From NCBI RefSeq assembly GCF_012163145.1, contig NZ_JAAVTX010000005.1, positions 62,001 through 126,000 on the forward strand: a stretch of 64,000 nt of DNA, in the 5' to 3' direction. Shown here piece after piece: positions 62,741-64,000 of this stretch. The position numbers and the translations under genes were made by a program. Each line of letters opens with the position of its first letter. The stretch's first letter is position 1. A model generated the notes under the pieces. The model worked only from the letters and a program-made list of their open reading frames with translations, was not told where the DNA came from and searched no databases. Source of the DNA: Falsiroseomonas frigidaquae. Its GTDB lineage: Bacteria; Pseudomonadota; Alphaproteobacteria; Acetobacterales; Acetobacteraceae.

Positions 62741-63189
62741 TCCGCCGCGCCACGCCGGCGGAAGCCCCGGCGCTGGCTGCGCTGGTGGAGCGCGCCTATG
62801 CGCCCTGGGTGCCGATCACCGGCGCCCGGCCGCTGCCGATGGATGACGACTACGCCGCCCGCTGCGAGTCCGGCCAGGCCTTCGCCCTGGAGCAGGATGG
62901 GGCGCTGGCCGGGCTGATCGTGCTGGTGGATTTCCCGACCCATCTCTGGATCGACAATGTCGCGGTGGAGCCGGCGCTGAAGGGCCAGGGGCTCGGCCGG
63001 GCGCTGATGGGTTTCGCCGAGACGGAAGCGCGGCGCCGCGGGCTGCCAGAGCTCCGCCTGCTGACCAATGCGCTGATGGCGGCGAACATCGCCCTCTACA
63101 CCCGCCTCGGCTTCATCGAGACGGAACGGCGGACGGAGAAGGGTCGCGCCCGGGTCTATATGGCAAAGCGGCTTCAGCCCTCCGGCTGA
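62737..63189 (+). CDS. GNAT-family N-acetyltransferase, probable CTG start
   Basis: The reading IRRATPAEAPALAALVERAY is the normal first strand and helix of a GNAT protein, followed by WIDNVAVEPALKGQGLGRAL (acetyl-CoA loop) and NIALYTRLGFIETERR. No ATG or GTG precedes that strand in frame; the codon directly before it is CTG at 62737, which overlaps the aminotransferase stop (CTGA), the same layout as the ATGA and GTGA couplings elsewhere here. The first standard start, GTG at 62785, would delete the first strand. Substrate unknown. Its stop overlaps the convergent aroA end by 16 bases. Confidence 0.75.
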   Translation: MIRRATPAEAPALAALVERAYAPWVPITGARPLPMDDDYAARCESGQAFALEQDGALAGLIVLVDFPTHLWIDNVAVEPALKGQGLGRALMGFAETEARRRGLPELRLLTNALMAANIALYTRLGFIETERRTEKGRARVYMAKRLQPSG

Positions 63190-64000
63190 AGCGCCACGCC
63201 CAGGCTCTCCAGGTCGCGCCAGTAGTCCGGATAGGTCTTGGCGACGCAGCCGGGGTCCAGGATGGTCACGCCCGGCACCATCAGCCCCACCAGCGCCAGG
63301 CTCATCGCGATGCGGTGGTCGGCATAGGTCTCGATCCGCGCGGGCCGGAAGGCTTCCCGCGGCTGCGGCGTCACCAGCAGGTCATCGCCGACCTCCACGG
63401 CCAGGCCGGGGGCGATGCGCGACAGTTCCGTCGCCATCGCCGCCACCCGGTCGCATTCCTTCACGCGCAGATTGGCGATGCCGGTGAAGCGCACCGGCGT
63501 GGCGTTGAAGGCGGCGAGCGCGGCCAGCGTCGGCACCGCATCCTGCATCTGCGACCCCTCGATCTCCGCCGGCAGATGCGGGAACAGCCGGATCAGCGCA
63601 TGGGCCTGCGCATCCGGCTGGGTGAAGGACTCTGTGCCGAGGTCGATCGCCCCGCCCGTCAGCACCTCCGCCGCCCAGAGATAGGTGGCGGCCGAGGCGT
63701 CGGGCTCCACATGCAGGTCCGCCGCCCGGTAGCCACCAGGCTGCACCAGCCAGGCCGCCGCACCCTCCTGCGCCACCATCGCGCCGAAGCGGCGCATGGC
63801 GGCGACGGTCAGGTCGATATAGCCGCGCGCGCCGATCGCATCACCCGCCAGCGAAACGCGCACCGGCTTCGCCCCGCAGGCCGCCAGCATCAGCAGGGCG
63901 GAGACATATTGGCTGGACAGGCCGGCATCCACCGTCACCGCCTCGCCCGCGAAGCCGCCGCGGCCCTGCACCGTCACCGGCGGGCAGCCCGTGGGCGCGG
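63174..64000 (-). CDS. aroA: EPSP synthase (3-phosphoshikimate 1-carboxyvinyltransferase), 3' part
   Basis: The C-terminal about 275 residues; the gene runs off the right edge. APTGCPPVTVQGRGGFAG is the family's shikimate-binding lead, SSQYVSALLMLAACGA the glyphosate/PEP-region helix, IANLRVKECDRVAAMATEL the R-x-K-E-x-D-R motif, and ETYADHRIAMSLALVGL contains the active-site DHR motif. It makes 5-enolpyruvylshikimate-3-phosphate in aromatic amino acid synthesis. It is convergent with the GNAT gene. Confidence 0.95.
   Translation of the reverse strand, partial: APTGCPPVTVQGRGGFAGEAVTVDAGLSSQYVSALLMLAACGAKPVRVSLAGDAIGARGYIDLTVAAMRRFGAMVAQEGAAAWLVQPGGYRAADLHVEPDASAATYLWAAEVLTGGAIDLGTESFTQPDAQAHALIRLFPHLPAEIEGSQMQDAVPTLAALAAFNATPVRFTGIANLRVKECDRVAAMATELSRIAPGLAVEVGDDLLVTPQPREAFRPARIETYADHRIAMSLALVGLMVPGVTILDPGCVAKTYPDYWRDLESLGVALQPEG

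Overview
The window is a high-GC chromosomal stretch from an alphaproteobacterium, most likely Acetobacteraceae and close to Roseomonas. The placement rests on a class I lysyl-tRNA synthetase, a Usg protein, a CIRCE-controlled groESL, an alphaproteobacterial GAAC-N7-GAAC box, heavy GC codon bias and hydantoinase/TauD/altronate-dehydratase accessory metabolism. No rRNA, tRNA or CRISPR array was recognised. Both ends cut genes: a methylcrotonyl-CoA carboxylase beta subunit on the left and EPSP synthase (aroA) on the right.

Positions 1-18,066 are host metabolism and envelope. They hold an OmpA-type protein, a GntR regulator followed by a TauD dioxygenase with a palindrome between them, an epoxide-hydrolase-like enzyme, a class IV aminotransferase, a coupled TPP-enzyme/hyuB/hyuA operon divergent from an SDR, an altronate-dehydratase-like enzyme, a TM2 protein, a phosphotriesterase-family hydrolase, and DUF4189 and DUF952 proteins.

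Positions 18,099-30,812 hold a compact podovirus (T7-like) virion module, almost all on the minus strand. Read along that strand the order is: small protein, portal, scaffold, capsid, tail tube A, tail tube B, small internal protein, tail spike, small terminase, large terminase, then (past a small plus-strand gene) a holin-like protein and a SleB-type hydrolase. This is the T7 late-gene order, but I see no phage RNA polymerase, replication gene, integrase or large internal ejection proteins. A promoter candidate and a strong intrinsic terminator precede the module. Two phage-associated small genes, an SOS-type box and a divergent XRE/S24 LexA-like regulator (30,992-31,639) lie at its upstream end. 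It is either a decayed prophage or a domesticated particle-forming element, and it is the most interesting part of the window.

Positions 31,643-47,260 are again host genes. They include a VOC protein, an MprF-like membrane protein that overlaps lysK but lacks most of its lysyltransferase core, a periplasmic beta-carbonic anhydrase, asd, a DinG-like helicase, an S9 peptidase, a TerB protein, a metallo-beta-lactamase-fold hydrolase, a deaminase-like amidohydrolase overlapping a threonine-dehydratase-like gene, a glycine-zipper protein and cspA. Positions 47,481-49,804 are groESL with its terminator, a promoter and two CIRCE operators. The right part has usg, a lysozyme-like protein, a UbiH-family hydroxylase, a coupled glycosyltransferase/VTT pair, ctaA overlapping a multi-PAS histidine kinase, tldD, an aldo-keto reductase with an ArsR-type regulator, a DUF1127 protein, a DUF1796 protein, a class V aminotransferase overlapping a GNAT gene, and aroA.

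Tight ATGA/GTGA stop-start overlaps recur throughout, so several genes are probably translationally coupled. Short tandem repeats sit at the 3' ends of at least three genes (capsid, lysK, tldD), which looks like a local mutational habit.
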